A DNA stretch of 19,159 nucleotides, from assembly GCA_050699055.1 (NCBI GenBank), contig JBOHCT010000068.1:1-19159 (forward strand), in the 5' to 3' direction. The notes under the pieces were generated by a model. That model was not told where the DNA came from and made no database searches. It saw nothing but the letters and a program-made list of their open reading frames with translations. This document shows, one piece after another, positions 1-7,390 of the stretch; the first letter of the stretch is position 1; each line of letters opens with the position of its first letter. This stretch comes from JBOHCT01 sp050699055. GTDB lineage: Bacteria; Actinomycetota; Actinomycetes; Streptosporangiales; JBOHCT01. The position numbers and the translations under genes are program-made.

Positions 1-69
1 CACGTCACCAACGGCGACAACCCCCGGACCGCCACGACATCGGCGTCGATCACTCAGCGTCGATGACGC

Positions 70-672
70 TCAAACCGTCGTGATCACCCTGCCACAGCGA
101 CAGACACCGTGGCGGCTAACAGCCCGTTCGACGGCGAGCATCGCCAGGTCCGGCTTCCCGAGATGCACCATCAGACACGCGGCCACCTGGTACGCCTGGG
201 TGAGAATCGGCGCGACGTCTGGGCCGACGGAGTGTTCGGTCAGGCGCGACTCGGCGATCAGCGGCGGCAGGGTTTCGGTGAGGCGTGTGAAGTGACCGCC
301 CCAGTAGTCCTTCCACATGTGGCGTGCCCGGACGCGCAACGCGGAGAGCGGGGTAGGTTCGCCGTCATCCGCGGGGTCGATACCTGGGAAATCAGCGAGG
401 GAGACGAGCGCGTTGCGTACCGCTAGAACGCCGGCGGCTTCCCCATCGGTCCTGCCGATCCTGGGCCGCCGGCCGAGCAGGGAGGACAGCTCGGTGTCCA
501 GGCCGTCAGCGATGGCGGCGAGAGTGCTGATACGAGCGGACAGGCGCTTGTTCTGTTCGAGCTTGCGGACCAGGTCAATACTCACACCGGCGAGCTCGGC
601 GGCCTCCTCCTGGGTAAGCCCCCGCTGCCGACGCAGACCGCACAGCCGGTCGCCGATCGTCTCGTCGGCCAT
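70..672 (-). CDS. XRE-type HTH regulator, C-terminally truncated
   Basis: A 200-residue protein begins at ATG and has a Cro/CI-type helix-turn-helix at about residues 6-65 (LRRQRGLTQEEAAELAGVS, then VRKLEQNKR and ISTLAAIADGLD). It is expected to be a cytoplasmic DNA-binding regulator. A helical region follows, resembling the start of the TPR-like C-terminal domain of actinomycete regulators (YWGGHFTRLTETLPPLIAESR, then QAYQVAACLMVHLGKPDLAMLAVERAV). Relatives I know of are around 400 residues. Here the helical repeats stop at about residue 185, followed by an unrelated Cys/Arg tail and TGA. Other frames below the break do not visibly resume the domain, so this looks like truncation rather than a simple frameshift. 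It is divergent from the lipase-maturation-like gene. The HTH call is confident. Regulated genes are unknown, and the gene may be a non-functional remnant. Confidence 0.75.
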   Translation of the reverse strand: MADETIGDRLCGLRRQRGLTQEEAAELAGVSIDLVRKLEQNKRLSARISTLAAIADGLDTELSSLLGRRPRIGRTDGEAAGVLAVRNALVSLADFPGIDPADDGEPTPLSALRVRARHMWKDYWGGHFTRLTETLPPLIAESRLTEHSVGPDVAPILTQAYQVAACLMVHLGKPDLAMLAVERAVSRHGVCRCGRVITTV

Positions 673-812
673 GGCGTTCGGCCTCCTCGCGATCCTGGTC
701 TGTCAGGGCAAGCGTAGCGAGAAGGCGTCAGGCGGCGTGCCGTCGCGGGACACGCGGGAACAATAGGCGTGACCTCGAGTCGATACCGCACGTTATAGAA
801 GGAGTCGCGACG

Positions 813-2381
813 GTGAACTGGATCGCGGCACCGGACTACTGGTTCGCACGACTCGTCTTCGAGCGGGCGCTCGCCGCCGTCTACCTCATCGCGTTCGCGA
901 GCGCCCTGGCACAGTTTCGCCCCCTCCTCGGCGAGCGGGGCCTGCTCCCAGTGCCGAGGTTCGTGCGTGCCGTACCGTTTCGGCGTTCGCCCAGCCTGTT
1001 CCACCTGCATTACTCGGACCGGTCCTTCGTTGCCGTCGCGGGCGCTGGAGCCGTACTCTCCGCGGTCACTCTCGTCGGCCTCACCGCGCGTACGCCGCTG
1101 TGGGGCTCGATGGTGGTGTGGGCCGCGATCTGGGTCCTGTATCTCTCGATCGTGAACGTCGGCCAGGTGTGGTACGGCTTCGGCTGGGAGTCGCTGCTGC
1201 TCGAGACCGGGTTCCTCGCGATCTTCCTCGGCTCGTGGGCTACCGCCCCGCCCGCGCTCGTGCTGTGGCTGCTGCGCTGGCTGCTGTTCCGCGTGGAGTT
1301 CGGCGCGGGCCTCATCAAGCTACGCGGCGATCCCTGCTGGCGGGATCTGACCTGTCTCTACTACCACCACGAGACCCAGCCGATGCCCGGGCCGCTCAGC
1401 TGGTTCTTCCACCGGATGCCGCGGCCGCTGCACAAGGCGGAGGTCCTGGGAAACCACGTCGCGCAGCTGGTCGTGCCGTTCGCCCTCTTCACTCCTCAGC
1501 CGGCCGCCAGCGTGGCGGCGGCCCTCATCATCGTTACCCAGCTGTGGCTCGTTCTCTCCGGCAACTTCGCCTGGTTGAACGTCATCACGATCGTCCTCGC
1601 CCTCAGCGTCGTGGACTTCTCGCTGATCGGCCCCCACATCGGCATTGCGGCGGAGCCGGCGCGCCTCGCTCCGCCGCCGACGTGGGACCTCGGTGTTGTC
1701 CTCGCCCTCACCGCGTTCGTGGCCGTGCTCAGCTACTGGCCCGCACGGAACATGCTGTCGCGGCACCAGCTGATGAACTACAGCTTCAACCCGTTCCACC
1801 TCGTCGGCACGTACGGCGCCTTTGGCACAATCAGCCGGACTCGACACGAGGTGGTGGTCGAGGGAACCGACGAGCCCGAGGTCACACCCCACACGCGGTG
1901 GACGGAGTATGAGTTCAAGGGCAAGCCGGGCGACCCGCGTCGCCTGCCACCCCAGATCGCGCCGTACCACCTTCGGCTCGACTGGCTCATGTGGTTCGCC
2001 GCGATGTCCCCCAGAATCGCGGAGGCATGGTTCGTGCCGTTCGTCCTGAAGCTGCTGGCGAACGACCACGCGACCGTCAAGCTCCTGCGGTCGAACCCCT
2101 TCCCTGAGACCGGACCCACCTTCGTACGCGCGCGGCTTTACCGCTACCGCTTCACCGACCGGCGCGAGCGCCGGGAGACCGGCGCCTGGTGGAGTCGCAC
2201 ATTGCTCGGCGAGTACCTCCCGCGGGTCCCCCGGACACGTCCGCCGATCTTGGACTTATCGGGTAGAATTGTGCGTTTCAAACCCCGACAAGTCCAAGAT
2301 CGGCGATGTGGGTGGCCAGGAGTGGCTACCCCGTCGGTGCGGCGACCTCCTCGCCGCGTTCGCCGCGGTGCCGCTCGATGA
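813..2381 (+). CDS. Lipase maturation factor (LMF1-like) family membrane protein
   Basis: A 522-residue protein starts at GTG, eight bases after an AAGGAG ribosome binding site. The N-terminal two thirds holds many hydrophobic segments. Family-like stretches are WYGFGWESLLLETGFLAIFL, RVEFGAGLIKLRGDPCWRDL, LYYHHETQPMPGPLSWFFHR, and in the soluble C-terminal part YEFKGKPGDPRRLPPQIAPY and RLDWLMWFAA. These match LMF1-type proteins; the eukaryotic members help lipases fold in the ER, while bacterial members have no settled role. Recognisable homology ends at about residue 472 (LLGEYLPRV). The last 50 or so residues are Arg/Pro-rich and are encoded by an inverted repeat (2242-2305) and by DNA antisense to the transporter's 3' end. 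The normal stop therefore appears to be lost. The family call is secure; the tail is probably not native. Confidence 0.85.
   Translation: MNWIAAPDYWFARLVFERALAAVYLIAFASALAQFRPLLGERGLLPVPRFVRAVPFRRSPSLFHLHYSDRSFVAVAGAGAVLSAVTLVGLTARTPLWGSMVVWAAIWVLYLSIVNVGQVWYGFGWESLLLETGFLAIFLGSWATAPPALVLWLLRWLLFRVEFGAGLIKLRGDPCWRDLTCLYYHHETQPMPGPLSWFFHRMPRPLHKAEVLGNHVAQLVVPFALFTPQPAASVAAALIIVTQLWLVLSGNFAWLNVITIVLALSVVDFSLIGPHIGIAAEPARLAPPPTWDLGVVLALTAFVAVLSYWPARNMLSRHQLMNYSFNPFHLVGTYGAFGTISRTRHEVVVEGTDEPEVTPHTRWTEYEFKGKPGDPRRLPPQIAPYHLRLDWLMWFAAMSPRIAEAWFVPFVLKLLANDHATVKLLRSNPFPETGPTFVRARLYRYRFTDRRERRETGAWWSRTLLGEYLPRVPRTRPPILDLSGRIVRFKPRQVQDRRCGWPGVATPSVRRPPRRVRRGAAR
2242..2305. terminator. Long inverted repeat between convergent genes (terminator or palindromic element)
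   Basis: Two 22-nt arms at 2242-2263 and 2284-2305 are reverse complements with a single mismatch (A/C), around a 20-nt AT-richer loop. The stem would be very stable. The element lies where the plus-strand LMF-like gene and the minus-strand transporter converge, so it could end transcription from both sides. There is no clear U-tract. It lies inside the LMF-like reading frame just after recognisable homology ends, which also suggests an inserted palindromic repeat or small mobile element. Confidence 0.6.
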
Positions 2382-4200
2382 TGTCGCGGATCTCGTCGGT
2401 CTGGAAGCCGCTCGCCGCACCCCAGTAGTACGCGACGAGCCCGATGCCGACGACGATCAGCGTCATCCACGGGAACGGCAGGGGCGGCGACTTGAGCGGG
2501 CCGAACTGCCCGTAGAAAGACGCCGGGAATATCGCCAGCAGGAACCAGATCAGCCACGCGGTGCGCTGGATGTGGAGCCGGCACTCCTTGCTGGACAGCA
2601 GCCAGAGGCCGAGGCAGAAGAAGACGACATCCGCGGACATCGCGATGTCGTAGACCCCGAACGGCCACGCGCTCGGTGACGGCGGCACCGCCACGAAGAC
2701 CCAGCCGCCCCCGCGGTGAATGAAGACCCAAGCGCCGAGGAACACCAGGCCGAGGATCGACCCGTAGAGCGGCTTGATCCAGCCGCGCCGCTGCGCGTAG
2801 TACCACGTGAACAGCGGCAGCCCGACGAAGATCGATGCCTCGACGCTGGTGAGTGTCGAGTAGCCAGCCCAGTAGAAGATCTCGACGGCGGCCAGGAAAG
2901 CGGCCGGCGCCAGAAGATAGGCCATATGCAGTCGGTAAGGACGTGGCAGGTCAGGCGCGGTCTTGCGGAAGACCGGGACCGCCATACCCCCGATGATCAT
3001 GGTCAGCACGGTCGTGGATGTGATGAACCCCACCAGCGTGTACCAGCTCGGGGACGGGACGAAGAAGACACAGCCGACCACGCCCGCGACGATCACGGAG
3101 AACCACGGGATGCCGAACCGATTGTGCCGCTGCAGGATCCTCGGCCCGTAGCCGTGGATGCTCAGGCCGTAGCTTGCCCGGGCCGTGGTGCCGAAGTAGA
3201 GCCACCCTGTACCCGACGGGGATACGCCGGCGTCGACGAGCAGGAAGTTGCTGAACAGCAACATCGACGGAATGCCGGCCGCGATCATCGCGGAGTACAG
3301 CGGCGTGGTGCCCCAGGTGCTCCCGAGGAGCCCGCCCCAGTTGCCCGGGGTGATGCCGGCGTTGCCCCAGTCGAGCGCCCCGAGTATCCCGATCTGCAGC
3401 CCGATATAGATCAGCGTCGTGATCACGACGGAGAGCACGGTCGCGAGCGGGATGTCGCGCCCAGGCCGCTTGCCCTCGCCGCCGTACTCGACAGCCTGCC
3501 GGAAGCCGAGGAACGCGAAGGCGATGCCGCTGATCGACAGTGTCTGGAACAGCGCGCCATTGCCCTTGGGGAAGAAGCCGCCGTACAGCGTGAAGTTCGA
3601 GCCCTTGAAGACGAGGAAAAGGAAGCAGAACGTCACGATCGGGATGAAGATCTTCCACCAGGTGAACCAACGGTTCCACTCGGCCAGCAGCCGGATGCCG
3701 AACACGTTCAGGAAGAAGAACATGAGCATCAGGCCGACGGCGAAGCCGATGCCGGGAGGACCGAGGATCGGGATGCCGTGCGCCTCGTACACGAAGCCCG
3801 TCGACGGAAACTTGCCGCCGACGTAGGTGACGACGGCCTCGGCCTCGATCGCCGGTGTCGCGACCGACGCTACCCAGTACGTCCAGCCGAGGATCCAGCC
3901 ACTGTAAGCGCCGTGAGTGAGCTGGGGGTAACGTACCAGTCCGCCGGACCTCGGCAGCATGCTGCCGACCTCGCCGAAAGAGAGGCCGATGATGATGAAG
4001 AAGAAACCGGCGACGATCCAGGAGATGATCGCCGACGGGCCCGCGTCGTTCATCGCGCCGAGCGAGGCGAACAACCACCCGGACCCGATGATCGACCCGA
4101 TGCACAGGAAGAGGATGTGCTCGAACGACATCGCCTTCCGTAGATGCCTGTCGGACGCCTCGAAACTGCCGACAGGTTCGGCCGATTGATCTGAAGCCAC
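2326..4200 (-). CDS. APC-superfamily amino acid/polyamine-type permease
   Basis: An integral membrane transporter of 624 residues. The reading frame stays open upstream to 4740, but I place the start at GTG 4200 because GAGGAGG lies about five bases before it and the upstream codons have low third-position GC. The first helix (residues 28-50) contains the APC signature GSIIGSGW. It is followed by GEVGSMLPRSGG, the helix 6-like stretch SISGIAFAFLGFRQAVEYGG and KRPGRDIPLATV. About 12-14 hydrophobic segments can be counted, and the tail is charged (DIIERHRGERGEE). The family imports or exchanges amino acids or related amines; the substrate cannot be read from the sequence. It is divergent from hypF across a 220-bp gap and overlaps the extended LMF-like frame by 56 bp. 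A link with hydrogenase is not implied. Confidence 0.9.
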   Translation of the reverse strand: MASDQSAEPVGSFEASDRHLRKAMSFEHILFLCIGSIIGSGWLFASLGAMNDAGPSAIISWIVAGFFFIIIGLSFGEVGSMLPRSGGLVRYPQLTHGAYSGWILGWTYWVASVATPAIEAEAVVTYVGGKFPSTGFVYEAHGIPILGPPGIGFAVGLMLMFFFLNVFGIRLLAEWNRWFTWWKIFIPIVTFCFLFLVFKGSNFTLYGGFFPKGNGALFQTLSISGIAFAFLGFRQAVEYGGEGKRPGRDIPLATVLSVVITTLIYIGLQIGILGALDWGNAGITPGNWGGLLGSTWGTTPLYSAMIAAGIPSMLLFSNFLLVDAGVSPSGTGWLYFGTTARASYGLSIHGYGPRILQRHNRFGIPWFSVIVAGVVGCVFFVPSPSWYTLVGFITSTTVLTMIIGGMAVPVFRKTAPDLPRPYRLHMAYLLAPAAFLAAVEIFYWAGYSTLTSVEASIFVGLPLFTWYYAQRRGWIKPLYGSILGLVFLGAWVFIHRGGGWVFVAVPPSPSAWPFGVYDIAMSADVVFFCLGLWLLSSKECRLHIQRTAWLIWFLLAIFPASFYGQFGPLKSPPLPFPWMTLIVVGIGLVAYYWGAASGFQTDEIRDIIERHRGERGEEVAAPTG

Positions 4201-4323
4201 CGTGACCTCCTCGCCTCGTAACAACGATGTCCGGCGAGGCCGCGCACCTTTGCGAGGTGTGGGGCCGGCCGTTCCAACGGAATGATCTACCCAGTAGCGG
4301 TCGCCGTCGACCCCACTACATCG

Positions 4324-4356
4324 CTCGTACACCGGTTCGTGACATCTCGTACACCG
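4324..4356. promoter_or_regulatory. Direct repeat pair in the transporter/hypF divergent region (candidate operator)
   Basis: The 11-mer CTCGTACACCG occurs at 4324-4334 and again at 4346-4356, both preceded by ACATC (with one extra G in the first). The copies are 22 bp apart, about two helical turns, so a dimeric regulator could bind both on one DNA face. They sit about 65-100 bp upstream of hypF and in the leader of the transporter. This 220-bp spacer is less GC-rich than its surroundings, as expected of a promoter region. I see no convincing -35/-10 pair. Confidence 0.4.
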
Positions 4357-4420
4357 ATACAGCTCTTCCTCTACCGACAGCTCCTGGACCGTCGCGGTCT
4401 GTTCGTTCGACAATCGGTGC

Positions 4421-6694
4421 GTGAACACACGTACCCGACTGCTGGTACGGGTCGAGGGGATCGTCCAGGGGGTGGGCTTCCGCCCGTTCGTCCACTCCCT
4501 CGCCGGACGGCTTGGCCTCGCGGGCTTCGTCGGCAACGACACGCTGGGGGTTTTCGTCGAGATCGAGGGCGGCCGGGCCGCCGTCGACTCCTTCGTCGAC
4601 GCGCTCCAGCACGACCCGCCGCGCCTCGCCGTCATCGATCGGGTATCGGTGGAGTCGATGGCCCCGAGGGGAGATACCGGCTTCACGATCGTCTCGAGCG
4701 ACGCAGGCGGGGAGCGCCAGGCCCTCGTCTCCCCCGACACCGCGACGTGCGACGACTGCCTGCGGGAAATGTTCGACCCCGCGGACCGCCGCTACCGCTA
4801 CGCGTTCACCAACTGCACGAACTGCGGCCCGCGCTTCACCATCGTGCGCGACGTGCCGTACGACCGGCCGTCGACGACGATGGCGGCCTTCACCATGTGC
4901 GCGGACTGCGCCCGGGAGTACCACGACCCCACGGACCGGCGCTTCCACGCCCAGCCGGTGTGCTGCCCCGCCTGCGGGCCGACACTGCAGCTGATCGACG
5001 CCCACGGCACGGAGGTCGCCGGTGACCCCGCCGTCGAGGCGGCCCGGCTCCTCGACGCCGGTCGTGTCGTCGCGGTCAAGGGCCTCGGCGGCTACCACCT
5101 GGCGGCCGACGCGGCCGACGAACCCGCGGTCGCGGCGCTGCGCTCCCGCAAGCACCGCGAGGACAAGGCGTTCGCGGTGATGGCCCCCGACCTCACGGCC
5201 GCACGCGACCTGTGCGAGATCGACGCCGACGAGGAGCGGCTGCTCGCGGGGATCGGGCGGCCGATCGTCCTGTCGCGCCGGCGACACGACGCACGGCTGG
5301 CCGCCTCGGTGGCCCCGGGCAACAGGTTCCTGGGGCTCATGCTTCCCTACACTCCCGTCCACCACCTGCTCTGCCGAGAGCTCGGCCGTCCGTTCGTCCT
5401 GACCAGCGGCAACGTCTCCGACGAGCCGATCGCCTACGCCGACGAGGACGCGTTCAGCCGTCTCTCGGGCATCGCGGAGTACTTCCTCACCCACGACCGG
5501 CCGATCCACGTACGCGCGGACGACTCCGTCACGCGCGTCTTCCGCGGAAGAGAGCTTCCCGTACGGCGCTCGCGCGGCCACGTCCCTCGGCCCCTTCCGC
5601 TGCGCTGGGCGTTCCGACGGCCGGTGCTGGCCTGCGGGGCGGAGCTCAAGAACACCTTCTGCCTGGGGAAAGCCCATCGAGCCTTCGTATCGCCCCACAT
5701 CGGAGACCTGGAGAACTACGAGACGCTCAAGTCGTTCACCGAAGGCGTCGAGCACTTCGAGCGGCTCTTCGAGATCGTCCCTGAACTTGTCGCCTACGAC
5801 CTGCATCCGGAGTACCTGTCGACGAAGTACGCCCTCGACCTCGACGGTGTCGCTCTCGTGGGGGTGCAGCACCATCACGCGCACGTCGCCTCGTGCCTGG
5901 CCGACAACGGGGAGGAGGGCCCGGTCATCGGAGTCGCCCTCGACGGGCTCGGGTACGGCACCGACGGCACGATCTGGGGCGGGGAGTTCCTCGTCGCCGA
6001 CCTGGTCGGGTTCGAGCGGCGCGGCCACCTCGATCCGGTCCCGATGCCGGGAGGTACCGCCGCGATCAAACAACCGTGGCGCATGGCCGCCGCCTACCTC
6101 GACGCCGCGTACGCCGGGGACATCCCGCGCGGCCTCGACATCGTACGCCGGCGTGCGGACCGCTGGCACGACGTCCTGGCAGCGGCGCGGGCGGAGGTCA
6201 ACGCGCCGCTCACCTCCAGCGCGGGACGGCTGTTCGACGCGGTCGCGGCGATCGCTGGCGTACGAGACACGATCAACTACGAGGGGCAGGCGGCCGTGGA
6301 GCTGGAGCAGCGCGCCGACCCGGACGAGCGGGACGGGTACAACGCCGAGCTGACCGGCGGGGAGCCGTTCCGCCTACGCGGGACCGACCTCGTCCGTTCT
6401 GTGGTCGACGATCTGCGCCGCGGCACCGATGTGGCCCGGGTAGCCGCGCGGTTCCACAACGGACTCGCCGCCGCGATCGTGGCTTCCTGCGTCCGGATCC
6501 GCGAGAGCGACGGTCTCTCGGTCGTGGCCCTCTCCGGTGGCGTCTTCCAGAACCGGCTGCTGCTCGACCGCGTCGTCTCCTCGCTCGAGGCCGAGGGATT
6601 CCGTGTGCTCGTGCACTCCCGCGTGCCGCCGAACGACGGGGGCATCAGCCTTGGTCAGGCGGCGGTCGCTGGCGCGCGTGACCGGCGCGCGTGA
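4421..6694 (+). CDS. hypF: [NiFe] hydrogenase maturation carbamoyltransferase HypF
   Basis: HypF (757 residues, full length) converts carbamoyl phosphate to a carbamoyl-adenylate and passes the carbamoyl group to HypE's C-terminal cysteine, the source of the active-site cyanides. All modules are visible: an acylphosphatase domain (residues 8-92, VQGVGFRPFVHSLA, GFVGND); two zinc-finger units (110-186, CDDC, CTNC, CADC, CCPAC); a YrdC-like domain (about 203-390, KGLGGYHLAADA, SRKHREDKAFAVM, LTSGNVSDEPIAY); and a Kae1-like domain (about 400-755, HHHAHVASCLADNG, ALDGLGYGTDGTIWGGEF, ALSGGVFQNRLLL). The start is GTG 4421, which gives the usual N-terminus although no strong ribosome binding site precedes it. 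It is alone on the plus strand, about 7 kb from the rest of the hyp genes, which face it. Its stop lies in a 13-bp tandem duplication. Confidence 0.97.
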   Translation: MNTRTRLLVRVEGIVQGVGFRPFVHSLAGRLGLAGFVGNDTLGVFVEIEGGRAAVDSFVDALQHDPPRLAVIDRVSVESMAPRGDTGFTIVSSDAGGERQALVSPDTATCDDCLREMFDPADRRYRYAFTNCTNCGPRFTIVRDVPYDRPSTTMAAFTMCADCAREYHDPTDRRFHAQPVCCPACGPTLQLIDAHGTEVAGDPAVEAARLLDAGRVVAVKGLGGYHLAADAADEPAVAALRSRKHREDKAFAVMAPDLTAARDLCEIDADEERLLAGIGRPIVLSRRRHDARLAASVAPGNRFLGLMLPYTPVHHLLCRELGRPFVLTSGNVSDEPIAYADEDAFSRLSGIAEYFLTHDRPIHVRADDSVTRVFRGRELPVRRSRGHVPRPLPLRWAFRRPVLACGAELKNTFCLGKAHRAFVSPHIGDLENYETLKSFTEGVEHFERLFEIVPELVAYDLHPEYLSTKYALDLDGVALVGVQHHHAHVASCLADNGEEGPVIGVALDGLGYGTDGTIWGGEFLVADLVGFERRGHLDPVPMPGGTAAIKQPWRMAAAYLDAAYAGDIPRGLDIVRRRADRWHDVLAAARAEVNAPLTSSAGRLFDAVAAIAGVRDTINYEGQAAVELEQRADPDERDGYNAELTGGEPFRLRGTDLVRSVVDDLRRGTDVARVAARFHNGLAAAIVASCVRIRESDGLSVVALSGGVFQNRLLLDRVVSSLEAEGFRVLVHSRVPPNDGGISLGQAAVAGARDRRA

Positions 6695-6696
6695 CC
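6671..6696 (+). repeat. 13-bp perfect tandem duplication at the hypF stop
   Basis: The sequence GGCGCGCGTGACC occurs twice in a row (6671-6683 and 6684-6696). Since 13 is not a multiple of three, the second copy shifts frame and supplies hypF's TGA. With one copy the frame would continue about five more codons to a TAA at 6713-6715. The duplication sits directly beside the broken end of the PheS-like remnant. Confidence 0.85.
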
Positions 6697-6704
6697 GCGG
6701 GGGC

Positions 6705-7327
6705 TGGCCTGGATAAACGAACCGTAGCGGGGGCTCGTGCTCACGCATATACCGCACGCTCGCGCCCGTCAGGTGCGGTCGCAGGCACAGCCGCTCAGCC
6801 CCCGCCTCGCCGCTGGTGCCTACCAGCCAGAATGTGTCCATGCTCTCTCTGGCCGGATGCTCCGGGGGAAAGTTCAGGTGGTCGAACTCAAACAGCTCGG
6901 ACGAGACCTCCGGGCCCTCGTACACGTCGAAGTTCAACGCGACAAAGGCATCGTTGAGATCGTACATGAGCTGCGTCGTCGGATGCAGTCCACCCGTGTC
7001 GATGGCTGCGCCGGGCAGGGTGACGTCGAAGGGCACGCTCACAGCGGGCTCGGAGTCGAGTAGCTCCTGCTCGCGTGCCCGCACCGCGGCCTCGACCTCC
7101 CGTATGGCCTGGTTGAGAACACTGCCAACCCTTTTCCGATCGTCGGCGCCGAGCGAGCCGATCGATCGGCTGATCACCGGCAGTGTCCCCGACCGGCCGA
7201 CCGCCTCGCGGCGGACGGCATCGACATCGGCTGTGGTGCGGGCGCCGTGAAGGGTGGTCAGCACGTGCTCACGGGCGCTGACGAGGCGTTGTAGGAGGTC
7301 GTCCCCGCTCGGCTCCTTGCCAGTCAT
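6705..7327 (-). pseudogene. Truncated PheS-like phenylalanyl-tRNA synthetase alpha subunit
   Basis: It begins at ATG with a good GAGGAGG site about six bases upstream. About 207 residues resemble the alpha subunit of phenylalanyl-tRNA synthetase: a coiled-coil N-terminus (residues 10-95) with LGADDRKRVGSVLNQAIREV, then the class II catalytic start HPTTQLMYDLNDAFVALNFD, EGPEVSSELFEFDHLNFP, HPARESMDTFW, LRPHLTGASVRYM and LRFVYPG. Homology then ends abruptly, where intact PheS would continue with PGRVYR-like motif 2 residues and later motif 3. The open frame continues antisense into hypF to 6374, so any product would be a chimera. Without the rest of the catalytic domain and motif 3 it should not charge tRNA. 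It looks like a broken extra copy, since an essential pheS would sit beside pheT. It could conceivably act as a PheS-like fragment. Confidence 0.7.
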
Positions 7328-7359
7328 CGACGCCTCCTCACCCCCACCCGATAGTGCAA

Positions 7360-7379
7360 CCCTGGCCCGCTCGCCAGGG
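7360..7379 (-). terminator. GC-rich hairpin after the DUF5753 regulator
   Basis: A perfect 7-bp stem (CCCTGGC at 7360-7366 with GCCAGGG at 7373-7379) encloses a 6-nt loop. It starts 11 bases beyond the regulator's stop, between that gene and the PheS-like remnant. There is no strong U-tract, which is common in high-GC actinobacteria. It probably ends the three-gene regulator operon. Confidence 0.5.
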
Positions 7380-7390
7380 CCTTCCGTGCT

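Noticed and set aside
57..69. Short palindrome GCGTC-GAT-GACGC just after the truncated regulator
   Set aside because: Too short (5-bp arms) and too common in high-GC DNA to call a terminator or recombination site.
769..798. GTGACC/TTATAG as a promoter for the LMF-like gene
   Set aside because: The predicted start would fall within a few bases of the GTG, leaving no room for the visible ribosome site, and the -35 match is weak.
2716..4143. Long plus-strand frame opposite the transporter
   Set aside because: Its composition (Asp, Arg, Glu, Gln, His) is that of an antisense shadow of a membrane-protein gene, and it has no recognisable domain.
4201..4740. Upstream extension of the transporter frame, including a CxxC-like stretch (YRCTRCHEPVYERC) before GTG 4200
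   Set aside because: The codons use A/T third positions unlike the surrounding genes, the region holds the divergent promoter and repeats, and the extension would overlap the hypF start antisense.
4316..6169. 617-residue minus-strand frame across hypF
   Set aside because: Antisense shadow of a high-GC gene; hypF on the plus strand has every domain of its family.
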